This document shows, one piece after another, positions 8,424 to 17,653 of a DNA stretch of 64,000 nt. The translations under genes were made by a program, and so were the position numbers. The notes beneath the pieces are model-generated. The model worked only from the letters and a program-made list of their open reading frames with translations, did not search any database and was not told where the DNA came from. How positions within the stretch are numbered: position 1 is the stretch's first letter; each line of letters starts with the position of its first letter. Origin of the DNA: Dethiosulfatarculus sandiegensis (GTDB taxonomy: Bacteria; Desulfobacterota; Desulfarculia; Desulfarculales; Desulfarculaceae); NCBI RefSeq assembly GCF_000931935.2, contig NZ_AZAC01000019.1:23198-87197 (forward strand), given 5' to 3'.

Positions 8424-11354
8424 ATGGAAACAAAGAGCGCCCACACAGAACTCAGGCGCATGCTGGAGAAACTGGTTTTCAACAGAATGCCAAACAGCCC
8501 AGGCCTTGGTCTAGAGTTCTTGGAGAACGGTCTTTATAAACTCATCGTTAAAAACACCCCTGGTATCCATCTGATTCTGGATACTGACTTTCAAATAATA
8601 TTTATCTCCGATTCCATATCGCGCAACCTGGGTTATGCTCCCGGCCCCTGCGAGCCCATGCCGTGGGAAAATCTTGTCCATCCCGGAGACCTCAAGCAAT
8701 TTTCAGTCAGCCACCTAAAAAATCAAGATTTTTCGAAAAAAACAGATGCCCTGCCCATTAGAGTAAAAGAAAAAAATGGTCAATACCTTTGGGCGGACGT
8801 TATTTTTTCATCTCTTTTAGATGATCAGGAGATACCACGCGGGTATTTGGTCAGCTTAAAAAATCTGCACCCAAAAGCCATAAGGGACAATGCGCGCAGG
8901 CTTTCCGAGGAACAGTGCCGCATCCTGATTCAGGCCATGCCGGACATAGTTTGTTTCAAAGACGCCAAGGGGCGTTGGATTATGGCCAATCAGGCTGAAA
9001 TTGACCTGTTCGGCCTAAAGGACATTGACTATCAAGGCCTTACAAATGAAGAACTGGCCGATCTGATCCACCCGCTATTCAAGCCCATTTTCGAGACAGG
9101 CTTTGAGACGGATAATCGGGCCTGGCAGCAGCGGGAGCCCACCCGCTATGAAGAAATAATCCCCTTACCTCAAGGCGGACAAAAAATCCTGGATACTTTC
9201 AAGATACCCTTGTTTGAAGACGACGGCACAAAAATGGGTCTGGTTGTTTTGGGCCGGGACATAACCAAAAGAAAAACAGCCCACGACGCCCTTCAAAAGA
9301 GCCGTGAAAACCTAAACAGGGCCCAACAAATATCCCAGATAGGCAGTTGGGACTGGGACCTGGAAACAAATGAACTCATCTGGTCTGACCAGACCTACCG
9401 CATCCTGGGGCTTGCCCCCCAAAGCATCCCCCCTTCAGTCACCTACATCTTGGGGGCAACTCACCCGGAAGACCGCGAGTTGCTAAGAAGGGCCATAGAT
9501 AATTCCATTGGTCAGGGCCAAAATTTCGACATAGGACACCGCATAATAAAAGCCGACCAAAGCATGGCTTATGTTAATTCAATTAATAAAGTCGTAAAAG
9601 ACGCCTCCGGGGCTGTGGTCAGATTAGTCGGCACTTTGCAGGACATAACCACCTGGAAACAAGCCAACAGCCAGTTGACCTTGGCTAAAAAGGCTTTTGA
9701 CGAGGCCCTGGAAGGCATACTGGTCACAAACAATAAAAACCACATAATCATGGTGAACCGGGCCTTTACCATAATAACCGGTTATCACGAAGAAGAAGTT
9801 CTGGGCAAAACTCCCCGTATTCTCAAATCAAAGCGCCATAACCGGCAATTTTATGAAGAAATGTGGGAGAGCCTGAGCACCTACGGCGAGTGGCGGGGAG
9901 AAATTTGGAACAGACGTAAAAGCGGTGAGGCCTATCCCCAATGGAGCACCATCACCACAATCAAAGACAGTTTGGGCCGGGTCGACAAATACGTCGCCAT
10001 CTTTCACGACCTTTCTGACATAAAAAGTAAGGAAGAGGAACTTCACCATCAGTCATATCACGACGCGCTGACCGGATTACCGAACCGAAAACTCCTGGTC
10101 GATCGCCTGAATCGGGCCCTAAATCAAGCCAAAAACGATCAGAGGCACCTGGCTGTCATTTCCCTGGATTTAGATGAGTTCAAGACCGTCAACAACAGCC
10201 TGGGGCATTTGGCAGGCGACTCCCTTTTACAGAAGGTTGCCAGCCGTTTGACCCAAAATACTCATCATCCCGACTTGATCTGCCGTTTGGGGGCTGATGA
10301 ATTTGTTTTAGTAACCCCAGGCCTTAAACATCCAGAGGACGCCATATTTGAGGCCACCCATATTCAGGAACTCTTTAAGTCGCCTTTTATTGTAGATGAC
10401 AATGAAATCATTCTCACAGCCTCTTTGGGAATCGCCGTTTGCAATCACCAGGATTTCTCACCGGATCCGGAATCATTAATTAAAAACGCGGACCTGGCCT
10501 TGAGTTGGGCCAAGCAGGACGGGAGGGGGAAACACCGCTTTTTTACTGAAACCATGGATGCCGAAGCCGTCAAACGGCTCAAAATGGAAAACGATCTCAG
10601 ACGATCCTTGGCAAATAACGAAATTTTAGTTTATTTCCAGCCCAAGGTCTCCTGCCCTGATGGGCACATACTGGGAATGGAGGCGCTGGTCCGCTGGCAG
10701 AAAAACGGAAAACTGATCTCGCCTGCGGACTTTGTCCCACTTGCCGAAGACGTGGGGTTGATTGTTCCGATCGGCAGATATGTGCTGACCAAATCGTGTC
10801 AGTTAACTGAAAAATGGCGCAAAAGCACTGGTCAGAACCTGAAGGTTGCGGTCAATGTCTCGGCCCGGCAATTTAAGGATGACGATCTTATTCAAGCAGT
10901 GGAGGATGCCCTTTCGGAAACCGGCCTGCCCATATCAGCCCTGGAGTTGGAGGTCACGGAAAGCGCCTTGATGCAGAACCCCGAAGCGACCAAGAAAGTC
11001 CTGGAAGAATTACGAAAAATGGGCGCCACCATCGCCTTGGACGACTTTGGCACCGGCTACTCTTCCTTGTCATATCTTCGCTTCTTCCCCATTGACGTGC
11101 TTAAGATAGACAAGTCCTTTGTGGACGGCGCGCCTGCCGATCAGGATGCCAACATGCTTCTACGGGCAATTTTGGCAATGGCCCAGGGATTGAAGCTGCG
11201 AGTGGTGGCTGAAGGCGTGGAATCCGCAGATCAGGTGCGTTTCCTGCACAGCCTGGGGGCAAACAGCATACAGGGATATTATTTCAGCCGTCCCTTGCCG
11301 GATCAGGAAATGGGATCTCTATTGGCAAAAAAAGTCGTCTTTACTGTAGACTAA
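8424..11354 (+). CDS. PAS-PAS-PAS-PAS-GGDEF-EAL protein (c-di-GMP phosphodiesterase)
   Basis: This gene encodes 976 residues with no membrane segment, so probably a cytosolic sensor. Four PAS-type domains occupy about residues 40-155, 165-290, 300-415 and 425-540. The GGDEF domain (about 545-705) begins HDALTGLPNRK and has DLDEFKTVNNSLGH, but its active site reads LGADEF (Ala for the second Gly), so cyclase activity is doubtful. The EAL domain (about 720-970) keeps EALVRW, NVSARQF, ELEVTES, DDFGTGYSS, KIDKSF and AEGVES, the full metal and catalytic set, so hydrolysis of c-di-GMP is expected. It lies divergent from siaABCD and could oppose the SiaD cyclase; the pairing is an inference. The start ATG has a close GGTGA; an internal ATG at 8463 is possible. 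Confidence 0.9.
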   Translation: METKSAHTELRRMLEKLVFNRMPNSPGLGLEFLENGLYKLIVKNTPGIHLILDTDFQIIFISDSISRNLGYAPGPCEPMPWENLVHPGDLKQFSVSHLKNQDFSKKTDALPIRVKEKNGQYLWADVIFSSLLDDQEIPRGYLVSLKNLHPKAIRDNARRLSEEQCRILIQAMPDIVCFKDAKGRWIMANQAEIDLFGLKDIDYQGLTNEELADLIHPLFKPIFETGFETDNRAWQQREPTRYEEIIPLPQGGQKILDTFKIPLFEDDGTKMGLVVLGRDITKRKTAHDALQKSRENLNRAQQISQIGSWDWDLETNELIWSDQTYRILGLAPQSIPPSVTYILGATHPEDRELLRRAIDNSIGQGQNFDIGHRIIKADQSMAYVNSINKVVKDASGAVVRLVGTLQDITTWKQANSQLTLAKKAFDEALEGILVTNNKNHIIMVNRAFTIITGYHEEEVLGKTPRILKSKRHNRQFYEEMWESLSTYGEWRGEIWNRRKSGEAYPQWSTITTIKDSLGRVDKYVAIFHDLSDIKSKEEELHHQSYHDALTGLPNRKLLVDRLNRALNQAKNDQRHLAVISLDLDEFKTVNNSLGHLAGDSLLQKVASRLTQNTHHPDLICRLGADEFVLVTPGLKHPEDAIFEATHIQELFKSPFIVDDNEIILTASLGIAVCNHQDFSPDPESLIKNADLALSWAKQDGRGKHRFFTETMDAEAVKRLKMENDLRRSLANNEILVYFQPKVSCPDGHILGMEALVRWQKNGKLISPADFVPLAEDVGLIVPIGRYVLTKSCQLTEKWRKSTGQNLKVAVNVSARQFKDDDLIQAVEDALSETGLPISALELEVTESALMQNPEATKKVLEELRKMGATIALDDFGTGYSSLSYLRFFPIDVLKIDKSFVDGAPADQDANMLLRAILAMAQGLKLRVVAEGVESADQVRFLHSLGANSIQGYYFSRPLPDQEMGSLLAKKVVFTVD

Positions 11355-11668
11355 GAAAACCTCTCTTAAATCATTCCCTGTTTATTTTCTATTCCCTAAA
11401 ACATTTTCCTTGGCCCGAAATTTTTACAATTGACAGAAACATAAGTCCGAGTCTCTGCCTGTGAGGCACAATTCGCCTTTAGATCCCCTTTCTGCCGACC
11501 CAAAATTCAAGCCGCTTAATCGCAAAGACAGAAAATTAAGCTCCGGATTTGAAATTGAACCGGGAGTTATTATCTTGAAAATTAAAAGATGGGGTCGTTT
11601 CTCGAAGGAGTGCCAACCCCATGAACCGCATATAGATTACCGAAAACTTCCAAAGAGGAGGTGTAGAA
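11355..11668. other. Intergenic leader of the small heat-shock gene
   Basis: This is a non-coding gap of 314 bases. A CTTGAAA at 11574-11580 and a CCCCAT at 11617-11622 resemble halves of a sigma-32 promoter, but they are about 36 bases apart, too far to work together. No CIRCE repeat was seen. A strong ribosome site (AGAGGAGG) sits just before the hsp20 start. Confidence 0.45.
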
Positions 11669-12112
11669 ATGGCAAATCTGACCACACGCGAGGGGCGTCC
11701 CTGGTGGATGACACCATTTGGCCGTGAGCCCATGGGAGATATCTTCTCTGACCGCCTGTGGACCGAATGGCCTCGCCAGATGGAAGAACAGTGGCAGCCA
11801 GACCTGGAACTCAAGGAAAGGGACGGCAAATATTTTCTGAGAGCTGAACTGCCCGGAATGGAAAAGGACAAGCTGAAGGTGGTGATTGATGGTGACAGAA
11901 TAACCATCAGCGGTGAAAAGGCCTATGAGAAAGAGGAAGAAGGAGAAACTTTTTACCTGAAAGAGGCCCGCTACGGAAAATTCAGCCGTAGTTTGCGCCT
12001 GCCGGTGGAGATCGATTCCAAGGCGGTAAAGGCCAAGCTCAAAAACGGCGTCTTAAACCTGGAATTGCCGCAAAAGGCAGAGGAAAAGGCCAAAAGCATA
12101 GAGATCTCCTGA
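11669..12112 (+). CDS. Hsp20 / alpha-crystallin family small heat-shock protein
   Basis: This gene encodes 147 residues. A variable N-terminal arm rich in Trp and Arg (about 1-40) precedes the alpha-crystallin domain (about 42-137), with typical strands YFLRAELPGMEKDKLKV, ITISGEK, YGKFSRSLRLP and a conserved ending LKNGVLNLELPQK. The C-terminal IEI is the I-x-I anchor that docks into neighbouring subunits during oligomer assembly. It acts as an ATP-independent holdase in the cytosol. The start ATG follows AGAGGAGGTGTAG, a near-ideal ribosome site. It is followed by a hairpin at 12149-12174 and appears to be a single gene. Confidence 0.93.
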   Translation: MANLTTREGRPWWMTPFGREPMGDIFSDRLWTEWPRQMEEQWQPDLELKERDGKYFLRAELPGMEKDKLKVVIDGDRITISGEKAYEKEEEGETFYLKEARYGKFSRSLRLPVEIDSKAVKAKLKNGVLNLELPQKAEEKAKSIEIS

Positions 12113-12148
12113 TGGGTTCAACCAGAAGAAATATCAAATAAAACAAGA

Positions 12149-12174
12149 GGCTCCGGGTTGCAGGGCCCGGAGCC
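12149..12174 (+). terminator. Hairpin after hsp20
   Basis: GGCTCCGGG (12149-12157) pairs perfectly with CCCGGAGCC (12166-12174) over an 8-base loop, 37 bases after the hsp20 stop. No T run follows, so it may stabilise the mRNA end or act with Rho. Confidence 0.6.
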
Positions 12175-12376
12175 CCTCAGGTCATCATGGGAATTCGGCT
12201 AAGACTCGTCATCGCTTGGAGATGCTCACGGACAATCATTAAATCAACATACCCGCCAACCTTTTAGCAAATCACCTGTCTATCCGGTTTTGCTAAATAT
12301 CCCCGCTCTTCCTTGGTTCTAATGGTGGAAATGAAAATTATCACCCGCCCGGACTATGGATCGGTAAAAGGCATCT

Positions 12377-12877
12377 TCATTTTTTCACCGTCTGGAGCTT
12401 ATCATCGGCATTTATTTGCGGAGCAGCCGATTTTTGTGCCGACAAGTAGGCAGGTCTGCCGTTTTTAACTACAGCCTGATAATAGCCGTAAGCCGCACCC
12501 TCGCATGCCTTTCTCTGGGGCAGATCCCAAAAGGCGTCATAAACCTTTTGGCACTGTTTTTTCATGTCTTTATAAAATTTTTTATCACAGCTTGACCTGG
12601 ATCTGCCATAGGTGTCGTAGCAATCATCATGGCGTTTGCATGCATTGTAAAACCCCACAGGCTTTAGCAATTTACTGTCCAGGGATTTAATATGCCGCAC
12701 CGGCCTTGGCGGCCAATAGTCTGGGACCAGATGACTCCGCCAGTCATTTTCGGCCCCGCAATGCTGCCCAGCTGAAGCCGCTTCAGGTGTGTACAGAATT
12801 ACAATCAAACAAATACATAAATAAATCAAATACTTAAGGCTTATTGCAAGGTTTTTCGGAAAGGTAGACACCTGCAT
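12377..12877 (-). CDS. Secreted phospholipase A2-like protein
   Basis: This gene encodes 166 residues. The start ATG (12877) lies seven bases after GAAAGGGGG and opens a signal peptide with a long hydrophobic core (YLIYLCICLIVILY) and an ASA cleavage site near residue 36. The mature protein has the calcium-dependent phospholipase A2 signature: NACKRHDDCYDTYG (about residues 77-90) followed by a Cys-rich helix SSCDKKFYKDMKKQC, that is Cys-x-x-His-Asp-x-Cys with the catalytic His-Asp pair and paired cysteines for disulfides. Length fits short bacterial PLA2-like proteins. It would act outside the cytoplasmic membrane on glycerophospholipids. The calcium-binding loop is not obvious, so activity is unproven. 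No partner gene is adjacent. Confidence 0.72.
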   Translation of the reverse strand: MQVSTFPKNLAISLKYLIYLCICLIVILYTPEAASAGQHCGAENDWRSHLVPDYWPPRPVRHIKSLDSKLLKPVGFYNACKRHDDCYDTYGRSRSSCDKKFYKDMKKQCQKVYDAFWDLPQRKACEGAAYGYYQAVVKNGRPAYLSAQKSAAPQINADDKLQTVKK

Positions 12878-13230
12878 AGCCCCCTTTCAAGCGTTGCGCG
12901 GACCTTACCTATCATGCACAGATTACAAACAAAAGTCTACTGATACTAGGCATTCCCTTATCAGGGGCCAACACAGCAAACCCGGCAATAACTTGCCGAC
13001 CAACAATCACAGGAAAATAACACCAATCTGCAGAATGCTTCGTTTTTCTTGTATTTTCAGCTTGATGTATAAATTTTACACATTGGTTCATTCCGGCAAC
13101 CTTGACATCTGCTTTGCGTCGTGATAGTTTGATCGCAAACCATATCGCCACGAATCATATAAATAACAATGTGATCCTTTTTTATAAACCATTTTTATTT
13201 ACCGGCGCATTGCGCAAAAGTTTCAGATAA
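12878..13230. other. Divergent intergenic region, PLA2-like gene / marR
   Basis: A gap of about 350 bases holds the promoters for the minus-strand phospholipase-like gene and the plus-strand marR. The part next to marR (13150-13200) is AT-rich. MarR proteins often bind palindromes near their own start, but no clear one was seen here. Short frames in the region have no ribosome site or known motif. Confidence 0.4.
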
Positions 13231-13770
13231 ATGACTGAATCTTATACTGAAAATGTTTTCAGATATATACGCCAGATAATCAGGGCCACGGACCTGTACA
13301 GCCGCAAGGTTAACAAACAATACCGGCTGACTGTTCCTCAGGTGGTATGCCTGCGGCAAATCATGGAAAGTGAGTTCATCACCCCTTCTAGCCTGGCGGA
13401 TAACGTCTATTTGAGCAGGGCGACCATTACAGGCATTCTGGACCGTCTGGAAAGCCGGGGATTGCTGCAAAGGCAACGCAACAATCCTGATCGCCGCAAA
13501 ATTTATGTGAGCCTGACTCCCAAAGGCCAAGAGCTGACCGAAAATCTTCCCACTCCTTTGCAGGACAAGTTCGCCGAGCGATTTGAGAGTCTCCCCTATG
13601 AAAAGCAGAGGCAAATTGACGAACTGCTTGCTTCAGTGGTGGAGATGATGAACGCCCAGGATCTGCAAGCTGCTCCGGTTGTTTGCACCGGATACTGGAA
13701 CAGCAAGGGCGAAATGCTGGAAGCGCCGGAAACTCAAAAAAACAAAACAGAGAAAGAATCTTCGGGCTAA
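13231..13770 (+). CDS. MarR family transcriptional regulator
   Basis: This gene encodes 179 residues. A winged helix-turn-helix is visible at about residues 35-100: TVPQVVCLRQI, then SSLADNVYLSRATITGILDRLESRGLLQRQ and the wing NPDRRKIYVSLTPKG, which match MarR closely. A charged tail (EAPETQKNKTEKESSG) extends past the dimerisation helices. It is read 30 bases ahead of proV in the same direction, so it is probably a local regulator of the betaine uptake genes, perhaps by osmotic state or ligand. The start ATG lacks a strong ribosome site. Confidence 0.88.
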   Translation: MTESYTENVFRYIRQIIRATDLYSRKVNKQYRLTVPQVVCLRQIMESEFITPSSLADNVYLSRATITGILDRLESRGLLQRQRNNPDRRKIYVSLTPKGQELTENLPTPLQDKFAERFESLPYEKQRQIDELLASVVEMMNAQDLQAAPVVCTGYWNSKGEMLEAPETQKNKTEKESSG

Positions 13771-13800
13771 GAAAGCCTTACAAAAGGTCAAAGGAAAAGT

Positions 13801-15009
13801 ATGAGTGAAAAAATTCAGATAGAAGGGTTGTATAAAATTTTCGGCCCTAACCCGAAAAAGGGGCTGGAGCTTAGCAAAAAGGGCCTCAGCAAGCAAGAAA
13901 TCCTGGAGAAAACCGGCATGACCGTAGGTGTCCAGGATGCCAACTTTACCATCGACGAAGGCGAAATTTTTGTAATTATGGGGCTTTCCGGCTCCGGCAA
14001 ATCCACCATAGTTCGCATGTTCAATCGCCTTATCAAGCCCACCGCGGGCAACGTCCTTGTAGACGGCCAAAACGTAACCACCATGACCCATGATGAACTG
14101 GTCAGCTTCAGACTGCACAACATGAGCATGGTCTTTCAGTCGTTTGCCCTTTTGCCGAACCTTACGGTTTTGGAAAATGCCGCCTTTGGCCTGGAGTTGG
14201 CCCAGGTTGATAAGAAAAAAAGGAATGAACGCGCAGGTCTGGCACTGGCCCAGGTTGGCCTGGAAGGTTGGGAAGACTCCCTTCCCGCACAGCTCAGCGG
14301 TGGTATGCAACAAAGGGTGGGCCTGGCCAGGGCGCTGGCTGTTGACCCGGCCATCCTTTTGATGGATGAGGCCTTCAGCGCCCTGGACCCGCTTATCAGG
14401 ACCGAGATGCAAGATGAGCTTATAAACCTGCAGGAAAAACAAAAAAGAACCGTGGTGTTTATTTCCCATGATCTGGACGAAGCCCTGCGGATAGGAGACC
14501 GCATCGCCATCATGGAAGGCGGCCGCGTTGTTCAGGTGGGTACGCCGGAAGATATTTTGCAGAACCCGGCCGACGACTATGTACGGGCCTTTTTCCGAGG
14601 TGTGGACCCAACCAATGTTATCTCCGCCGGAGATATTGTCCGCGATGTCTACCCAACCATCATTAAAACCAAAGATGGCAGCCTGCGCACAACCCACGAA
14701 CTTTTAAGCCAAAAAGACCGTTCCTATGGTTATGTTCTTGACTCCCAGCGCCGTTTTCTCGGCTTAGTATCCACCGAAAGCCTGACCAAGGCCATAGAGG
14801 AAAACACAGGCAAGGCTTCTCTGGACAAGGCCTATATTAAAGATGCCACGGCCGTGAACATGGATGACTCCATGCAGGATATATTGCCCGAAGTGGCCTC
14901 CCGCAACTGGCCCATACCAGTGGTAAACGAAAACAACGTCTACAAAGGCGTTGTTTCCAAATACAGTTTCTTAAAGACTCTCCACAGGGCTGATCAGGCA
15001 GTGGCTTAG
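13801..15009 (+). CDS. proV: Glycine betaine/proline ABC transporter ATP-binding protein
   Basis: This gene encodes 402 residues. The ABC ATPase carries Walker A GLSGSGKST (about 61-69), signature LSGGMQQRVGLARAL (about 164-178), Walker B ILLMDEAFSALDPL and the H-loop FISHDLDEAL. The N-terminal extension IEGLYKIFGPNPKKGLELSKKG is characteristic of ProV/OpuAA. The C-terminal third (about 280-395) forms a pair of CBS domains, known in this family to sense ionic strength or c-di-AMP. It powers import of quaternary-amine osmoprotectants together with the permease that follows. It is preceded by marR and followed by proW after a 60-base gap. Confidence 0.93.
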   Translation: MSEKIQIEGLYKIFGPNPKKGLELSKKGLSKQEILEKTGMTVGVQDANFTIDEGEIFVIMGLSGSGKSTIVRMFNRLIKPTAGNVLVDGQNVTTMTHDELVSFRLHNMSMVFQSFALLPNLTVLENAAFGLELAQVDKKKRNERAGLALAQVGLEGWEDSLPAQLSGGMQQRVGLARALAVDPAILLMDEAFSALDPLIRTEMQDELINLQEKQKRTVVFISHDLDEALRIGDRIAIMEGGRVVQVGTPEDILQNPADDYVRAFFRGVDPTNVISAGDIVRDVYPTIIKTKDGSLRTTHELLSQKDRSYGYVLDSQRRFLGLVSTESLTKAIEENTGKASLDKAYIKDATAVNMDDSMQDILPEVASRNWPIPVVNENNVYKGVVSKYSFLKTLHRADQAVA

Positions 15010-15069
15010 TGTTTAATTATTTAAAAAACAACGCCACCTGTTAATCAAATGTTCGGAGAAAAAAGTAAT

Positions 15070-15900
15070 ATGTTTGAAGATAAAGTTATTCCTCTAGATA
15101 TATGGGTTAGCCAATTTGTGGAATGGTTGGTTGACAATTACCGTGATTTTTTCCAGACAATTAAATGGCCGGTTGACCAAACCCTGATGGGGCTTGACTC
15201 AGCGTTAAACGCCATTCACCCTCTCATTGTAATTGCGGTGATCGCTTTTGCGGCCTGGCGTTTTTCAGGTGTGATTCTGGCCATTTTTTCAACCGCGGTA
15301 ATGGTTCTGATCGGGCTTTTGGGGTTATGGGGAGAAACCATGACAACCTTGGCCATGGTCCTTTCCGCGGTTCTCTTCTGCGCCGTCGCCGGACTTCCCC
15401 TGGGTATCATGGCAGCCAGGAGCGAACGGTTTGACTCATTTTTAAGACCGATCTTAGACGCAATGCAGACCACGCCCGCCTTTGTCTATCTGGTTCCGAT
15501 TGTCATGCTCTTTTCCGTGGGCAATGTGGCAGGTGTTTTGGCCACCATCATCTTTGCCCTGCCCCCGATCATCAGGTTGACCAACCTGGGGATCCGAGGT
15601 GTGCCCAAAGAGTTGATCGAGGCTGCCCAGGCCTTTGGCGGGACCCGCTGGCAAATCTTACGTAAAGTACAGATCCCCCTGGCCATGCCCACCATATTGG
15701 CCGGCCTTAATCAAACCATAATGATGGCTCTTTCCATGGTGGTTATCGCCGCCCTGATCGGAGCCGGTGGTTTGGGATCACCCGTGATTTTGGGCTTGAA
15801 CACTCTTGATATCGGCAGGGCTGTTATCGGCGGCTTAAGCATTGTGTTCATGGCCATGGTGTTGGACCGGATAACCCAGTCCATGGCCCAGAAAGACTAA
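15070..15900 (+). CDS. proW: Glycine betaine/proline ABC transporter permease
   Basis: This gene encodes about 276 residues. I chose the ATG at 15070, ten bases after GGAG, over an upstream in-frame ATG at 15049 that has no ribosome site. An amphipathic N-terminus (VEWLVDNYRDFF) precedes about six to seven membrane helices with the binding-protein-dependent permease region, including the EAA loop ELIEAAQAFGGTRWQILRKVQIP (about 187-209). Length is shorter than E. coli ProW but normal for OpuAB-type permeases. It pairs with ProV and one or both periplasmic ProX-like proteins encoded downstream. Confidence 0.92.
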   Translation: MFEDKVIPLDIWVSQFVEWLVDNYRDFFQTIKWPVDQTLMGLDSALNAIHPLIVIAVIAFAAWRFSGVILAIFSTAVMVLIGLLGLWGETMTTLAMVLSAVLFCAVAGLPLGIMAARSERFDSFLRPILDAMQTTPAFVYLVPIVMLFSVGNVAGVLATIIFALPPIIRLTNLGIRGVPKELIEAAQAFGGTRWQILRKVQIPLAMPTILAGLNQTIMMALSMVVIAALIGAGGLGSPVILGLNTLDIGRAVIGGLSIVFMAMVLDRITQSMAQKD

Positions 15901-15916
15901 CTCGCAGTAGAAAAAC

Positions 15917-15945
15917 GAGCCGTCCTTTATGGTAAAGGACGGCTC
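15917..15945. terminator. Perfect hairpin between proW and the first proX
   Basis: A 13-base stem (15917-15929 with 15933-15945, arms GAGCCGTCCTTTA and complement) closes a 3-base loop 16 bases after the proW stop. On the plus strand no T run follows; on the minus strand it would be followed by GTTTTT. It probably limits read-through or protects the proVW message, so that the binding protein can be made at a different level. Confidence 0.55.
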
Positions 15946-16113
15946 GGCCAACACAAACCCGACTGCCTTGGTGCAGTTTGCCTCCTAATTAACTGGTTGA
16001 AAACTATCTCACTAACAAAGGACCGTCCCGGATCAACAAGAGGGCCCTTAACGCAATAAGTACAACCAATTCTTTGTAACATACCTATTTAGCTTAGCAA
16101 CGGAGGAAACTAC

Positions 16114-17148
16114 ATGCGACTTTTTAAGTTAACCTTACTTTTTACCTTAATAGCCTCCTTGGCAGTAGTTGCACCGGCACTTGCCGATTATAACAAACCC
16201 GGCGAGGGAGTGGTCGTAAAACCCGCACGTGCAACCTGGAACACGGGATTTTTCCAGGAAGCCCTGGTCCGTCAGGGACTCAAGGAACTGGGCTACGATG
16301 TCAAGGCCCCCAAGGATTTGCAGAACCCCATTTTCTACAAATCCGTAACCTTAGGTGACGTGGATTACTGGACCAATGGCTGGTTTCCCAACCATGACAG
16401 CCAACTCCCTAAAAACTTCAATGAAAAAGCAGGCAAGTACGGCTACGTAGTAAAAGCCGGTGGTATGCAGGGCTACCTGGTCTCTAAAAAAGATGTGGAG
16501 AAATTCGGCATCAAGTCCCTGGATGACTTCAAGCGCCCCGAAGTTATAAAGGCCTTTGACCGCACAGGCAACGGCAAAGCCGATTTAACCGCCTGCCCTC
16601 CGGGATGGGGTTGCGAAAACGTCATCTCCCACCACATGAAAGTTTACAACCTTAAAAAATACATCAACCCTATCAAGGCCTCTTATGAAGCGGGCATGGC
16701 CTCTGCTCTGGGTGACTTCAAAAGCGGCAAGCCGGTCTTTTTCTATACCTGGGCCCCCAACTGGACCATCTTTAAATTGAAACCCGGCAAGGATGTCATG
16801 TGGATCAACGTCCCCAAAATCATCCCCAAGGCCTCCCAGAAGGCAGCCGAAGAGCGTATGACCGTCAGCGGAGTTAAAGGCGCGGTCAGCGATCCGCTTA
16901 AGGCTGGTTTTGTGGTCAGCGATATCCGTATCGTGGCCAACAAAAAATTCGTGGATAAAAACCCGGCTGCACAAAAATTCTTTGAAGTCTTCACCTTGCC
17001 CTTGAATGACATCAACGCCCAGAACACCTTGATGTATGAGGGTCAAAAATCCCAAAAGGATATTGAGCGTCATGTGGCGGACTGGATCTCCAAAAACAAG
17101 AAAACCTGGGATTCCTGGCTGGACGCAGCACGCAAAGCTGCCAAGTAA
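16114..17148 (+). CDS. proX: Glycine betaine-type substrate-binding protein (first copy)
   Basis: This gene encodes 344 residues. A signal peptide (FKLTLLFTLIASLAVVAPALA, cut before DYNKPG) directs it to the periplasm. The mature protein matches the ProX family: ARATWNTGFFQEALV, VDYWTNGWFP, the Cys-bridged loop ACPPGWGCE (about 164-172) and FFYTWAPNW. The Trp residues in these motifs correspond to the aromatic cage that binds trimethylammonium groups. The start ATG follows ACGGAGGAAAC. It is separated from proW by 213 bases with a hairpin, so it may be read both from the operon and from its own promoter. A second, highly similar gene follows at 17654. Confidence 0.92.
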   Translation: MRLFKLTLLFTLIASLAVVAPALADYNKPGEGVVVKPARATWNTGFFQEALVRQGLKELGYDVKAPKDLQNPIFYKSVTLGDVDYWTNGWFPNHDSQLPKNFNEKAGKYGYVVKAGGMQGYLVSKKDVEKFGIKSLDDFKRPEVIKAFDRTGNGKADLTACPPGWGCENVISHHMKVYNLKKYINPIKASYEAGMASALGDFKSGKPVFFYTWAPNWTIFKLKPGKDVMWINVPKIIPKASQKAAEERMTVSGVKGAVSDPLKAGFVVSDIRIVANKKFVDKNPAAQKFFEVFTLPLNDINAQNTLMYEGQKSQKDIERHVADWISKNKKTWDSWLDAARKAAK

Positions 17149-17164
17149 AGCTAAAATTTAATTT

Positions 17165-17202
17165 CTCAAGAGGGCATCCCCAAAAGGGGATGCCCTCTTG
17201 AG
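17165..17202 (+). terminator. Long perfect hairpin after first proX
   Basis: A 17-base perfect stem (17165-17181 with 17186-17202, arms starting CTCAAGAGGGCATCCCC) with an AAAA loop begins 17 bases after the proX stop. Very stable; there is little T run, so it may act as an mRNA-end block as much as a terminator. Confidence 0.7.
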
Positions 17203-17415
17203 ATTGCTGACAAATCAGGCACTCTAGCATTGAATGCCCGGTTTAACATTTATTAATGGTATATTTTTCCGACAAATGACTTATCGATTTATCACTTTAC
17301 TTTTCACCAAGTCTCAGGGAGACTAACCAACTAAAAATTCAAGCCAAATAACTACACTTTACATTATTCAAGTTTTAAATAATCTTAAGAGGTCCATATT
17401 ATTTTACCCAATCCC

Positions 17416-17444
17416 TTGACTTGGGGACAGACTTATCCTAATAC
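17416..17444 (+). promoter_or_regulatory. Sigma-70-like promoter for second proX
   Basis: TTGACT (17416-17421) and TAATAC (17439-17444) are separated by exactly 17 bases, about 210 bases before the second proX start. The 450-base gap 17203-17653 holds nothing else I can name, except a leader rich in short pairings such as CTGACC/GGTCAG at about 17512-17530. A separate promoter would allow this binding protein to be made apart from proVW. Confidence 0.45.
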
Positions 17445-17653
17445 TAAACAGTGCAAAAAATCCGCTTTAGCGGCCCCAAGGCCGATCTTCTAAATATTCC
17501 ATCTTGATCCCCCTGACCTTTTGCTGGTCAGTAAAGCCCCAAAGGGCCGACGCAGCGGAGTCGCGTTTTAAAAAGGGGCCTTTCCCGAACGATTATCGCG
17601 GCAATCTTTTGACATAACCAAAACCCAATTATTTATTGAGTAGAGGAGACCTA

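Noticed and set aside
11574..11622. Sigma-32-like promoter before hsp20
   Set aside because: The CTTGAAA and CCCCAT parts are about 36 bases apart, far beyond the allowed spacing.
13633..14697. Minus-strand open frame of 354 codons opposite marR and proV
   Set aside because: It spans the end of one real gene and most of another, has no ribosome site or domain, and is a shadow.
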